Positions 1-11,349 of a DNA stretch of 64,000 nt are shown piece by piece (position 1 is the first letter of the stretch; the number at the start of each line of letters is the position of its first letter). The notes under the pieces are model-generated. The model made no database searches and had not been told where the DNA came from. It was given only the letters and a program-made list of their open reading frames with translations. The position numbers and the translations under genes are program-made. Source of the DNA: Byssothecium circinans (Eukaryota; Ascomycota; Dothideomycetes; Pleosporales; Massarinaceae); assembly GCA_010015675.1 (NCBI GenBank), contig ML976977.1, positions 1,923,695-1,987,694 of the forward strand, given 5' to 3'.

Positions 1-1976
1 AAGAAAGAGAAGGGATTCTATTAAGGATAAGAATAGTAGAAGGCTTTTAAAAAGCTTAAGGAATTATTCTTATTAGCCCCTATACTTTAGATGCATGACC
101 TAGAATAACTACTGCGAGTAGAAATAGATGCATTAGACTATGCCTTAGGAGTGATTCTCTTATAGCAAGGTAAGGATAAGAAATAGAGACTAGTATTCTA
201 CTATTCTTAGAAGTTCTTAGGAGTAGAACTTAACTATGACGTTTATAATAAGGAACTACTAGCGATAGTAGATACCTTTAAATAATAGTAAGCCTAGTTA
301 GTAGGCGTAAGATACTAGGTAGAGGTGTATTTAGATTACTAGAATCTAATAAGTTTTATAATAACTAAGAAGCTTAACTAATAATAGGTTAAATAGGCTA
401 AGATTATAGTAGACTATGACTTTAAAGTACACTATCACCTAGGATTACTAAATAGAGCGGTAGACACTCTTAGCTAAAGATCTGACCTTTAGTAAATAGA
501 CAGACCTATTACGCATGACGCGGTCCTATAAAAGGATAAAAATAGTAGTCTAGGCTATAACTAACCACAACTATTTAAAGGAACTTTAGTTAAATAATTA
601 GCTAAGGTAACTAAAGTTACGTAATTATAGAATAAGAAGCTTAATAAGCTTACTAAGGTAGCTAGAATTAACTATCAGGGACTAGAGGTACGTGACTAGG
701 TGGATTACAATCATTTAACCTCTAAGTAGAGGGTAGAGTATGATTTAGTAAACTATCTAAGGGTAGGGCTACCCTAAGATAAGGAATAATAGATTATACT
801 ACATAAAGTCCTTATACTAACCCTAATACGGAAGCTATATAAGTCTAAAGAATATGGACACCCTAGGATTAATGAAATAATTTTATAGATCTTAAATAAA
901 TACTTAATCCCTAATGTATAAAAAGTAGTTTAGAACGCGATAGGTAACTATTTAGCCTATTCTAAGAATAAGCCTAAGAGATATAAGCCCTATAGATTAC
1001 TCTAATCACTAGAACCACCTGCACGCCTATGGATTAGCGTTATGATAGACTTCATAGTAAAGCTTCTAAAATTATTAGAACCTAGATTAGCATGGCTATG
1101 CAACTTAATATTAGTAATTATTAACTAATTAACTAAAGCATTAATATTCATACTAATAGAAGAAATAGTTATAGCTAAGGAAATAGCTTATAAAGTAATC
1201 AAGGTACTTATTAGTTAACATAGTGTGCTAGAATAGTTTATTACTAATTATAGAATACTATTTACCTCTAAGTATTAGAGCACGTTCCTAGTAAAGCTTA
1301 GAATTAATAAGAAGCTCTTAACTAGCTTTCACCTATAGATAGATAGTTAGATGGAATGAATGAACTAGACACTAGAATAGTATCTAAGGATATACGCTAA
1401 TAAGCTATAGGATAACTAGGTTAAACTCTTACTAATAGCGTAATTAGCCTATAATAGCATAAGATCCTTAATAATAGGATACTTACCGCACTACGCAAAT
1501 TATGGATATAAGCTAATTACTTACTAAGACCCTAAGGACGTCAAGAGTCTTTTAGCTAGAGCTAATGATAAGGCATGACTACTTCGCAAATTACATGACG
1601 AATTAAGCTAATAAATAGCTTAAAGGAACCTCATGATAGCTAAATTAGTAAATAAGAGAAGGCTTAAAGGACTAACCCTTAAAGAAGGGGATAAAGTTTT
1701 CCTATTATAAAAAGATTTAAAAACTAAATGGCTATGCGATAAACTAGATAACCTCTAAATAGGACCCTTTTAAATCCTAGAGGCTAGAGGACTAGTAATG
1801 TTTAAACTAGAACTTCCTAAAGGTATGCATATATACCCTATCTTTTATAAATTACTCTTTAAACTAGCACTACTAGATGCTAAAGTCAAAACATGAGTTA
1901 AACTTAAAAATAAAGATTATAAGGTTAAAGAAATTAAGGACCTATGAAAATTCAAGCGTTAGTAGAAGTACTTAGT
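1..1976 (+). mobile_element. Ty3/Gypsy retrotransposon pol remnant (RNase H, integrase)
   Basis: Reading through the stops gives the end of a Ty3/Gypsy polyprotein. At 130-300 lies an RNase H-like segment (IDALDYALG, then FLGVELNYDVYNKELLAIVD). Integrase runs at about 640-1650, including a core segment near 1040-1110 (ISVMIDFIVKLLK) and an N-rich segment before YLPHYANYGYK. A C-terminal tail resembling the region before a chromodomain follows at about 1680-1950. Dozens of stops, nearly all explicable as Gln to stop, kill it. Gag, protease and most reverse transcriptase lie left of the window. The LTR at 1977 directly follows. Confidence 0.85.
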
Positions 1977-2464
1977 TGTTACGAATAGAAGGATACAGGG
2001 TATCCAGAGCTAGACAATGCAGCGCAAGAAGTGTTGAGGCCAGAGGATGGCAGTACAATAATGCGCGGGGCAGGGTTACGTTAGTAGGTTAGGTAACGTG
2101 CTCGGTGTGCTACGTGCCAAGAGGACGTAGCAGACGTAGCGCTTGCTGCTTAGTCTAATACGTGTGCTATAGACGTAGCAGACGTAGCAGACATAGTAGA
2201 CGTAGCAGACGAAACGAAGAAGCAGGTATAAGAGATAGGATAGGTTTCCTTTATCTTTTAGTTTCTAGTTCTTTATAGTTAACTCTCTAAAGTTCGTCTC
2301 TTACCTAGATTAATACTTAGTTATTCTATAGTTAGTTATAGAATTAGTTTGCTTCACACGTTTACCTCTTGAATTACTAAAGCCCACTACCTAACGTATA
2401 TACCATACACTAACCTTCCTCCCCTCACACAGATCAGGCTAGGCCAGTATACCCCTCAGTAACA
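1977..2464 (+). repeat. LTR (3' LTR of the Gypsy element)
   Basis: A 488-bp segment begins TGTTAC and ends GTAACA, the short inverted ends typical of LTRs, immediately after the pol remnant. It shares its second half with the repeats at 3258-3718 and, in inverse orientation, 4075-4142 plus 6003-6416. Its first half is visibly richer in GC and CA than the flanking DNA and contains several imperfect copies of a GACGTAGCA unit (about 2110-2215). Confidence 0.8.
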
Positions 2465-3257
2465 TTAGTTAAGTAGAAGGACTAGCTAGATAGCTAGAAT
2501 ACCTAGGAACTAATATAGAATCTTATAGACTATAGGAAACTAGTAAAGGACTACTATTAGTAGTATCTAAAGGCAGTAACTCTATGTTTACTAGGAAAGT
2601 AGAAAAGTTAAAGGATAAAAAAGGATTAAAAAAGGTTAAAGAAGGATTAGCCTATAACTAGCCTAGGTTAGTTAATGACAGTTTAGATAGTAGTAGTTTA
2701 GATAAAATAGTAGACTCTATACTCTTTAAAGTCTCTACCTCTTAAGTAGCGTCTATTATATTTAGGATACGGTAATCCTAATTTATAAAGGAGCGTTCAT
2801 GGGCCTTAAGCTTAGCTAGCTTAACGCAAAGCTACGCTACCTTAGCCTTAGAATAAAGAAGTGTAATTTACTTCTCCTCTTTATCCTTTTACACTTTCTC
2901 CTATTTCTCCTTAGAGATAAATAGACTATACTTAGCGTAGACCTAAATATAAGCAGCGCACTAACCCATAGCTACATTAATAAAATAGTAAAGCTTACAC
3001 TTCTAATAGCGTTCACAGCTAGGCGTTATCTCTAGACCTTAAGAATGGATTTAATTAGCTTAGTATTAATAACGTATAGTTAATGACTTAGATAGAACCT
3101 TAGGTATAGTTAGGGAAAGGTTAGTAAAACCCTAGAGGAGGCTATAATACTATAAGTAACTAAGGACACGTATGACTTATATACTAGCTATAAGAAGAAG
3201 TGGCATAGTAGACACACCTCTTAGGATATTAGGATAATAACCTTAAAGAGGGGGATA
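2465..3257 (+). mobile_element. Unidentified LTR-element internal remnant
   Basis: AT-rich RIP-mutated sequence between two LTRs. A Lys-rich stretch with stops can be read near 2500-2760, but I recognise no domain. It ends in a purine run (AAAGAGGGGGATAAT, about 3243-3258) that looks like a polypurine tract before the next LTR, so it is probably the 3' internal part of a second LTR element. The family is not assignable by eye. Confidence 0.45.
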
Positions 3258-3718
3258 ATATTATAAGATAATATATGAGCGCAGCTATAGAAGAATGATA
3301 CGCTCAGGGAGAGTATTAAATAGTAGGGCGCAGGATAGGGTTAAAGCGCTAGTTACGTGATAGTAATCCTGCTAAGACTAAGAGATCTTAGAAGCAGACT
3401 AAGGTCCTAGATTAGATAGTAATCTAGGGAGCAGAGGCTCTAGGCGGGATTAAGGACTTATTAGAGGAATAGAATGAGTAGTATAAAGACTAGATAGATT
3501 TCCTTTATCTTTCTAGTTCTGATTCTTTGTAGTTAACTCTCTATAGTTCATTTCTTACCTAGATTGATACTTAGTTATTCTATAGTTAGTTATAGAATTA
3601 GTTGCTTTCACACGTTTACCTTTTAAACTACTAAAGCGTACTACCTAACGTATACGCTTTACACTAATTGACCTCCCCTAACACGGATTAGGCTTAGTAA
3701 GTATACCCCTTAGTAACA
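3258..3718 (+). repeat. LTR of a second, related LTR element
   Basis: Starts after a polypurine-like tract and ends GTAACA at 3718. Its last 235 bp closely match the end of the LTR at 1977-2464. Its first half is unrelated to that LTR, so it is a related family with a different U3. The left border is approximate because the expected TG has probably mutated to TA. Confidence 0.55.
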
Positions 3719-4074
3719 CTATCCTTTAGGTGTATACTAGCCATAAGGATCTTATCTTAATCCCCTATTATAGAGTTAAACTAATAGTACAAATCTATAT
3801 TAGTAAGGAATAGCTTTAAGCTATCTTATCCTCTATTATACTTCTCTAGCGCCGTAATCTTTCTATAGGGTATAGTGTTCTTAGCCTAAAGTTAAGTAAT
3901 TACCTACATTAATCTATTAATCTATTTAGCCTATTGCTATATCTAGTTAGCCTGACTAGCTATTACTAATACTAGACTTAAAGTAGGTGTACTAATACTA
4001 CTACTAGTAGCACGTAGGGTAGTAGGAGCTACTATATCATACGTTTAGGTTCTTGAACCTATAGGTAGTTAAAG
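3719..4074 (-). mobile_element. Gypsy gag remnant
   Basis: Read on the minus strand, this segment follows the minus-oriented LTR and gives a Gag-like run with stops. A motif resembling FLTxIDxYYxFN...DxDKILxAxxxLK is readable near 3719-3830. It is the 5' internal part of a Gypsy element in inverse orientation, cut short at the LTR ending at 3718. Confidence 0.5.
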
Positions 4075-6416
4075 TGTTACTAAGGGGTATACTTGCTAAG
4101 CCTAATCCATGTAAGGGGAGGTTAGTTAGTGTATAGTATATAACGTATTCCACTATTAAACCGCCCATACCATTAAACTGCTCACGATTCCTTAGTAATA
4201 CTAACTTACTTAACTGCATCATCATTATCGTCTACATCGCTATCTGAAAATATATACTAAGTACTAGCCTCTAACTTAGAAGAACCCTCTTTATTAGCTT
4301 AATAAGTTCTCGCATTATGCCTAGTCTTACCGCAGTTACTACAGCGCTAAACACCTAGTTGTTGTAGTTATTACACCTTACCTTTACCCTCTACCCTCAC
4401 CCTTTTATAGTTCTAAACTATTCCTAACGGTTTAGAACTATTCTAGTCTACTATAGGACTATACTCTATAGTACCACCCTTCTAAATATACTTGCGCTTG
4501 CGTGTTTTACGCTTAGTTATCATCTTAAGTTGCTTTTCAAGGTCTTTAATGCGCGACTTTATAAGCGCAGTACTATGCAGCACCAACTTAGCACCTTTAA
4601 TAAGCTGCGAAAGCCTACCCTGCGCCGTCCGTGGTGATTAAGTAATAGAATCACATATAAACTTTAACTAAGAGCTAAATTCGCGTGTATTACTTAGAGT
4701 CCTTGATAGCTATAGCGTCTCTAGTAGTGGGGGTCCTAGTAGGGTGCGTATACGTATATTAAAGTAATTAAGTACTACCTGCGCGTTTAGAGGGACTAGC
4801 CCTATTACCTTAAAGGCCTTTCAATAGTTCTAAACTATAAATACGCTTAAAAACACGTCTTTAAAGGTTAGTAGGAACGCTTCCTTATTAATATAAAAGA
4901 CGCGCTATTGCGCTAAGCCCTAAATAATCTTAGAGTACTTGCGCTTAAGCGGCGAGAATAATACTACATCAAGTAGCTAGAGGATGTGTGACGAGTGTAG
5001 TAGTATATAGAGCGTAAGGATCTTATTATCTTAATAATAATCCTTAAAATCTTAATTTAGGTAGCTTTCATAGCTATCTAAAATTAGCAACTAATAGACG
5101 CTAACAGTTCTTACCTTTGTATGCGCGTTAAAGTGCTTTAACTACGTAAGACTAAGCTTATTAGTCGTCTATTTATTCTCTAAGACTAAGAGCTTTTAAT
5201 TACGTGGTATATTAGCTTCCTAGTACTATGAAGAGATATAGACGCGTCCTTTGTATATAATAAATAGTAGGGTGAATGTACTATTTAAACATATACTCTA
5301 GCTATCTATCACCCACTCTTTATCGCCTAGCTAAACTATTATAGGCCTTGCTTATTTCTCTAAGCTAGTAACCATTTTTATAGAGCTAATAATACCTATC
5401 TAAAAGCTAGTTTTATTAAAGTTATATATATCATTATTATGTACGCCGTACTTTGCTTTAGTATCCTACATAAGCTTAAACCACGCGCTAACCACCTTAG
5501 GATCTTCTTATTTTGCCCTCTAATAGTCCTTTAAATGGTTCTAAACTATTTATAACTATTCTAAATAGTTTATAAACTATGCTACTTAGTTAATGCCTAC
5601 GTTCTTACTACCCCGCTCGCGCAACAGTTTATTCACTATATCTGATACTTCGCCTAACGTAGGCGCGAATCCTCGCGAATTAAGGTTAAGGATGTATTAG
5701 ATGAGTGTCTCTTACTTAGTTAGGGACAGTTTTGAACGGTTTAGTACTATTTCTAGTTAAAAAGGTATTCCTCTAGCGCTTTTAGTGAGGACATGAGGCT
5801 TAACATTAAAGGCTATAGCAGCGCTTTGATAGCTTTCAAATTAGCCTCTATTATATGCGTCAAGGGCAAGCTATAGTCTGCCTTCGTATTACAGTTGTTC
5901 AGATCTTTGTTGTTGAGGCATTTTTGCGTTGAAGATGGAGTTAGTGTTGCTAAGGAATCATGAGTGGTTCAATAGTGTGGGCGGTTTGATAGTGGAATAC
6001 GTTACGTTAGGTAGTGTACTTTAGTAGTTTAAGAGGTAAACGTGCAAAAAGCAACTAATTCTATAATAGACTATAGAATAACTAAGTATTAATCTAGGTA
6101 AGAGATAAACTATTAAGAGTTAACTACAAAGAATTAAAAGAAGAAAGATAAAGGAGAACTATCTAGTCTTTATACTACTTATTCTATCTCTTTACCTTGT
6201 CCTCCTATGTCTACTATGTCCTTGGCAGGCGTAGTAGACTAAGTACTTAGTGCTACGTCTACTACGTCCTCTTAGTACGTAGCATACTAAGCACGTCACC
6301 TAACCTGCTAACGTAAACCTGCCTTGCGCATTATCGTGTTGCTATCTCTTAGGTTTAATACCTCTTACGCTGCATTGTCTAGCTCTAGATACCCTGTATC
6401 CTTTCTATTTGTAACA
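4075..6416 (-). repeat. Minus-strand LTR split by a DNA transposon
   Basis: The LTR occupies 4075-4142 (starting TGTTAC) and resumes at 6003-6416 (ending GTAACA). Together they make about 480 bp, matching the 488-bp LTR at 1977-2464 in inverse orientation. The break is filled exactly by the TA-flanked transposon 4143-6002. Confidence 0.75.
4143..6002 (-). mobile_element. Fot1/Pogo-type DNA transposon, copy A (RIP-inactivated)
   Basis: An 1860-bp element with inverted ends (ACGTATTCCACTAT...) flanked by a TA duplication (4141-4142 and 6003-6004), as in Tc1/mariner/Pogo elements. The minus strand reads from about 5920: MPQQQRSEQL, a CENP-B/Tc5-type helix-turn-helix segment (LNSRGFAPTLGEVSDIVNKL), then a DDE domain in which the first catalytic region reads YNFNKTSF. 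I expect FDET there, so D and E appear changed to N and K by G-to-A mutation. A CxxC...H-type zinc-knuckle segment (CSNCGKTRHNA) lies near the C-terminus. Many stops show it is dead. Confidence 0.85.
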
Positions 6417-7816
6417 TCTCTAAACCTATATAGCTTACTAAGCTATTAGAAATCCTAGAATATTTTTTATAATCCTTTATATCTATATTATGTATATCTA
6501 TATTTAAAGTTTCAGCTTAATAGCTCTTATATTTAAATTATTATTAAAGGTTGAATATTTGATGTTCCTTGCCAAGTATTTTTGGCGCGCTCGGTGGGGT
6601 AGCGCGCTCGGTGGTGCTTTACGTTATATACCTTAGGCTTTCTTAAATAATCTAGGCTTAAGTAGCTCTTTAGTATTTACTAGATATATAGTAGCTCTAT
6701 TATTAAAGATAGTACTCCTTAATAGAGAGTAAGTACTAAAGTTAATAGCTAAGTATATTCCTAGTATTTTACCTACTTAGAGGAGCTTAGGATTAATTAG
6801 TATAGCTATAATTCTACTAGGAAATTTAACTTCTAAAACCTTTAGGAGCTTTTATCCTTACTTAGTAAGCTAGAAGCGTAGTCTACTATAGGCTAAAGAG
6901 ATTAAGTACTTAAGGATTTCCTTATACTTATTCTTAGGTATATTACCTATTTTATAGATAGCTAATTAGAGCGTATAATACTCTTTTATAAGCTAAGGGT
7001 AGATTATTTTACTATATTTTCTATGTAAGTAAGGCTTTATATTTATTTCTCTATAGCTCTAGCTTTACTACTAAGTAGAGCTAGCTTTTTATAAAAGAGT
7101 ATTAAGAGCTTTAAGTATTATAAATATACTACCTCTATAACTTATTAAAGCTTATAGCTTATATTCTTAAAGTAGCATAGAGAAGATTCTTCTAACCTAG
7201 TTAAGTATAGGTATCTTTTCTCTAAGTACCTACTACTATAGGAAAGACTAGCCTATTAATTAAGCCTATTCTAAGGTAAGCTTTATAGAGAGAGCGTCTA
7301 GAAAGTCTTATACTATAAGCGTGCCTTTAATATTAGTAACTTTATAAGCTTTAGCTGTAATATATAGTATATTCTACTCTCTACACTAGCTTTTACTATC
7401 TATAGTGCCTTACTTTACCTTCTTAAGGTAAGCTCTATACTAGGTATAAGTAAGGTTTAATATACTAGTTTTAGTTAGGGTAAGTTTTACTTTGAGCTTT
7501 TAGATAAGCTCCTAAAGAGTAGATTTACTATTTAATACTAAGTTTATTATAGTAGGTACTAAGAGCTTAGGATCTATAGTAGTATTTACCTAGTTCTAAA
7601 GGTTCTAAATACGCGTAGTATTAGTAGCCTAGTTACTTAAGAATACTTAGTATTTAGTAATTTTTACCTAGTATTAAGCTACGTCTACTATAGATAGAGT
7701 TTCTATAAGTAGTAGTATTTATAGTATACTTATTATTATATTTAGAGTATTAGTAGTATTAGAGTTAATTTAAGCTTATATACCTTTACTTATAATATAA
7801 AATTAGAGCTAATATA
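6417..7816. repeat. Unidentified AT-rich degraded repeat
   Basis: Low-complexity TA/CTA-rich sequence between the split LTR and the second Fot1-type element. Minus-strand translation gives Lys/Leu/Thr-rich stretches with stops, but no domain I can name. A GCGCGCTCGGTGG motif occurs twice near 6595-6625. It is probably another RIP-degraded element that served as the target of the transposon at 7817. Confidence 0.5.
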
Positions 7817-9657
7817 AAGTACTACTAAATCGCGTATACTACTAAACTACGTAGAATTCCTTAGCAATACCATCACTATCTTTAATATGAAAATGCCTTA
7901 ACACTATTATACTAAAGCACCTTAATATAAAGGTAGACTTTAGCTTACCCTTACTATATATAATAGAGGCTAATTTCTAAGCCTCTAAGGTACTACTAAA
8001 GCCTTTAACATTAAGGACTAAGTCCTTAACAAACATGCTAAAGGAATACCTTTTTAAGTAGAAATAGTTTTAAACTATTTAAAACTATCCCTAACTAAGT
8101 ATAAGATAATTGTTAAATACATCCTTAACCTTAATTCGCGAGGATTCACACCTACGCTAGGCGAAGTATTAGATATAGCGAATAAACTACTAGCTAAGCG
8201 GGGTAAAGAGAGGGTAGGCAAGAACTAGGTAGAATAGTTTATAAACTATTTAGAATAGTTATAAACTATCTAGAACAATATAAAGGACTATTAGAAAGCT
8301 CTACAGGAAGATCCTAAGGTAGTTAGCGCGTAGTTTAAGCTTATAGAGGACACTAAAATTAAGTATAGTATATATAATAATAATATCTATAACTTTAATA
8401 AGACTAGCTTTTAGATAGGTATTATTAGCTCTATAAAAGTAGTTACTAGCTTAGAGAAGCAAGTAAGGCTTACTATTATTTAGCTAGGTAATAAAGAGTA
8501 GGTAATAGAAATCTAGAGTATATATTTAAATAGTACTTTTACCCTACTATTTATTATATATAAAGGATATGTCTATATCTTATTATAGTACTAGGAAGCT
8601 AATATACTATATAATTAGAAGCTTTTAGTTTTAGAGAATAGATAGACGACTAATACGCTTAGTCTCGCGTAGTTAAAGTACTTTAATAAGCATACAAAGG
8701 CAAGAACTGTTAGCGTCTATTAGTTACTAATTTTAGATAGCTATAAAAGCTACCTAAATTAGGATTTTAAGGATTATTACAAAGATAACAAGATTATTAT
8801 ACTTTATATACCTGTGTACTTATTACATATCCTTTAGCTACTTAATGTAGTGTTATTCTTGCTACTTAAGCATAAGTACTTTAAGACTATTTAGAACTTA
8901 GCGCGCTAATATATCTTTTATATTAATAAGGAAGCATTCTAACTAGCCTTTAAAGATACGTTTTTAAGCGTGTTTATAGTTTAGAACTATTAAAAGGCCT
9001 TTAAGGTAATAAGGCTAGTCCCTTTAAACGCATAGGTAGTACTTAATTACTTTAATATATATATATGTACCCTACTAGGACCCCTACTACTAGAGATACT
9101 ATAGTGATTAAGAACTCTAAGTAATATACGCGAATTTAGCTTGTAGTTAAGGCTTATATAAGATTCTATTACTTAGTTACTACAAATAGCGCGTAGTAGG
9201 CTTTTGCAGCTTATTAAAGGCACTAAGTTAGTACTGCAAGGTAGCGTACTTATAAAGGCGCGCATTAAAGAGCTTAAAAAGTAACTTGCAGTAGTAACTA
9301 AGTAAAAAACACGTAAGTATAAGTATATTTAGAAGGGCGGTACTATAGAGTATAGTCTTATAGTAGACTAGAATAGTTTTAAACTATTAGGAACTATTTA
9401 AAACTATAAAAGGGTAAGGGTAGAGGGTAAATATAAAGTGTAATAACTAGGTATTTGCTACTACAGCAACTGCGGTAAGGCTAGGCATAACGCAAGAATA
9501 TATTAAGTAGATAAAGAGGGTTCTTCTAAGTTAGAGGCTAGTACTTAGTTTATTATATTAAGTAGTAATACGGACTATAATAGCGATAAAGTTAAGTAAG
9601 TTAGTATTGCTAAGGAATTCTGTGTGGTTTAGTAGTATACGTAGTTTAGTAGTACTT
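7817..9657 (+). mobile_element. Fot1/Pogo-type DNA transposon, copy B (RIP-inactivated)
   Basis: An 1841-bp element with inverted ends (AAGTACTACTAAA...) flanked by TA (7815-7816, 9658-9659). It reads on the plus strand and is colinear with copy A: helix-turn-helix near 8110-8230, YNFNKTSF near 8390, LLILDSYKSYL near 8730, LLHILQLLNVVLF near 8825 and a zinc knuckle (CSNCGKAGHNA) near 9465-9500. Catalytic Asp residues are partly lost and stops are frequent. Terminal sequences differ from copy A except for a shared ATTCCTTAG core, so they are two subfamilies. Confidence 0.85.
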
Positions 9658-10130
9658 TACATTATATATACTACTATAGCTAGCTTATATAATCTTTAAG
9701 CTAGTAGCTCTTAGTAGGGAGAGTAGTATTAGTTATAGCAGTAGAAGAGGTAATTATATAAAGATTAATAGATTAGAATAAGAGTTAATTATTAGAGTAA
9801 TAGAATCTATTATCTAGTAACTAAAAGTAGTATAAGGAGAAAAACTATATTTCTTAAAAAGTTAGGCTTATAACTATAGAGGAAAAATAAGCTAGAGAAG
9901 TAGATTTATATAATTAAAGTACTCTTTATCTAAAGGATAAAGAGAGCTAAGAGCGTAGGCTATATAGGTTTCTCAGGCTTAGAGGAACGTAGTTCTAGAG
10001 AGCTCTGAGAGCATACACTCTACGCGACAAATGCCTTCTAAACCCTATTTAACAGCCTTAAAAGGAGCCTAACAGAGTTTCTAATCTAGAAAGCAAACTA
10101 AATAGTCTATCCTATACGCTGTAAAGTAGG
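9658..10130. repeat. AT-rich tail of the transposon block
   Basis: Purine/TA-rich degraded sequence with no readable domain. It continues the element into which copy B inserted. Normal composition resumes at about 10130. Confidence 0.5.
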
Positions 10131-10779
10131 TGTTTCAAGGTATGCAGTTACCTATGATGAACATGGGTGACATTGCTGCACATATGACACGGTTGGTTTC
10201 CATCGTCTACTATTATCAAGGGTGAATACAGCAAGTTAAGATAGATGGTTCCCTAATCCACTTCATTGGACTAAATCTCCATCACAGATGATGGACTATA
10301 TATTACAACATAGAACAGCGACTGCATGCATGCAGAGAGCATCACATTTCCATCCTTACAGACCCATAATATCACATATTCCCACCCGACATCATCTTGG
10401 CCTTGCGCATCCACCGTTCTCGAACCTCGGTTCGCCGTTATGGCCTCGCGCTTTGCCTCACTAACAATTCTCCGGCGCCAATGCTAGATAAATACTCAGA
10501 AAAAGATACAAAAAGGCGCGATCGGTATGCTGAACTACGGTCCGTACATGCGCCTGAGAATTAGAAATAGAAACAAAAACAAGGGGTATCCCGAAGATGT
10601 ACTCGTCGAAGAGAAAGCGCGATCTCGGCCGAGTCTGCGCTATAGACGTCGCAGGCGAGGTGTGAGTATTGAGTGCGGTTGCGCGCAGTATCTGCTAGAG
10701 TCAGCACGAGTTGACGGCACGATACAGGACATAGAACTTACATTCCACCCCTTCGAGGCATCCATACCAGCACAGGCGC
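10131..10779. other. Intergenic, no gene seen
   Basis: Normal-composition DNA downstream of the minus-strand gene at 10780. A 102-codon Arg-rich open frame (10527-10835) overlaps that gene's end antisense, has no recognisable feature, and is treated as chance. Confidence 0.5.
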
Positions 10780-11349
10780 TCATCCATATCTCCGAGAGCC
10801 CCTCGCAGGACGATAGTCATCAACCTCCTCAATGACCTCGACCACATCGTCGTTCCTCACCCTCGACCTGCTCCTCTCGTCAACCACGATACTCCTTGCC
10901 CTCGGGGCCGGCCGCCTCTCTTCCACAATAACCGTGGACCTCCCTCCTCCCGATCTTCGGGGGCTCCTGCTGTATTCGCGCACCACCGGTCTCGAACTGC
11001 GTCGCGAGCTGCGTGCGGCATGCGATTGCGATCCACGCCTCCTCCGCACTACGATCTCTTCTTCGCCGGCTATCGTGTTGCGGCTACCATTGGCTTTGAC
11101 GTTGCCTTGGGTGAGCGAGAAGAGCAGCCAGACAATTAGGACGGTGCCTGCGACGCTGCCCAGGACGATACCGGCGACAGTACCAGGCGCGGGCCCATCG
11201 ATGCGGTAGTAGGTGGGTATGATGCCTGGGACGATCTCTTGTCGTGGTCGTATTATCTTCGCATTGAGCGAATTTGCGACTGCGAGGATTCTGGGGCCGA
11301 GGCTGTTCGTTGGAGATGCCGTCGCTTCGTAAACTGGTAGCGCGGGCAT
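10780..11349 (-). CDS. Single-pass membrane protein with Arg-rich tail
   Basis: A 189-residue protein of unknown function with no signal peptide. A Thr/Ser/Pro-containing N-terminal half precedes one hydrophobic helix at about residues 59-80 (GIVLGSVAGTVLIVWLLFSL). The long C-terminal half is very basic, with Arg/Ser clusters (SRRSSRPVVREYSRSPRR), an acidic patch (NDDVVEVIEEVDDY) and the ending RGSRRYG. The likely topology is a short outer domain, one helix, and a charged cytoplasmic tail with many possible phosphorylation sites. The single-exon frame and conserved-looking tail support a real gene. It is the first intact gene next to the transposon block. No function is assigned. Confidence 0.7.
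   Translation of the reverse strand: MPALPVYEATASPTNSLGPRILAVANSLNAKIIRPRQEIVPGIIPTYYRIDGPAPGTVAGIVLGSVAGTVLIVWLLFSLTQGNVKANGSRNTIAGEEEIVVRRRRGSQSHAARSSRRSSRPVVREYSRSPRRSGGGRSTVIVEERRPAPRARSIVVDERSRSRVRNDDVVEVIEEVDDYRPARGSRRYG

Larger units (their letters stand above)
1..10130. repeat. AT-rich RIP-degraded transposon block
   Basis: The first 10 kb is strongly AT-rich, full of TA and poor in CA/TG dinucleotides, and holds no long open frame. Recognisable transposon proteins run through it with stops mainly at former Gln codons (CAG/CAA to TAG/TAA) and G-to-A changes from the other strand. This is the signature of repeat-induced point mutation. Composition returns to normal near 10130. The individual elements are listed separately. 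Confidence 0.9.

Noticed and set aside
4037..4225. 62-codon minus frame
   Set aside because: It spans the LTR end and the transposon end and encodes nothing recognisable.
5945..6416. A second complete LTR starting TGTTGC at 5945
   Set aside because: 5945-6002 is the inverted end of the Fot1-type element, not LTR; the true LTR resumes at 6003 and its other end is at 4075.
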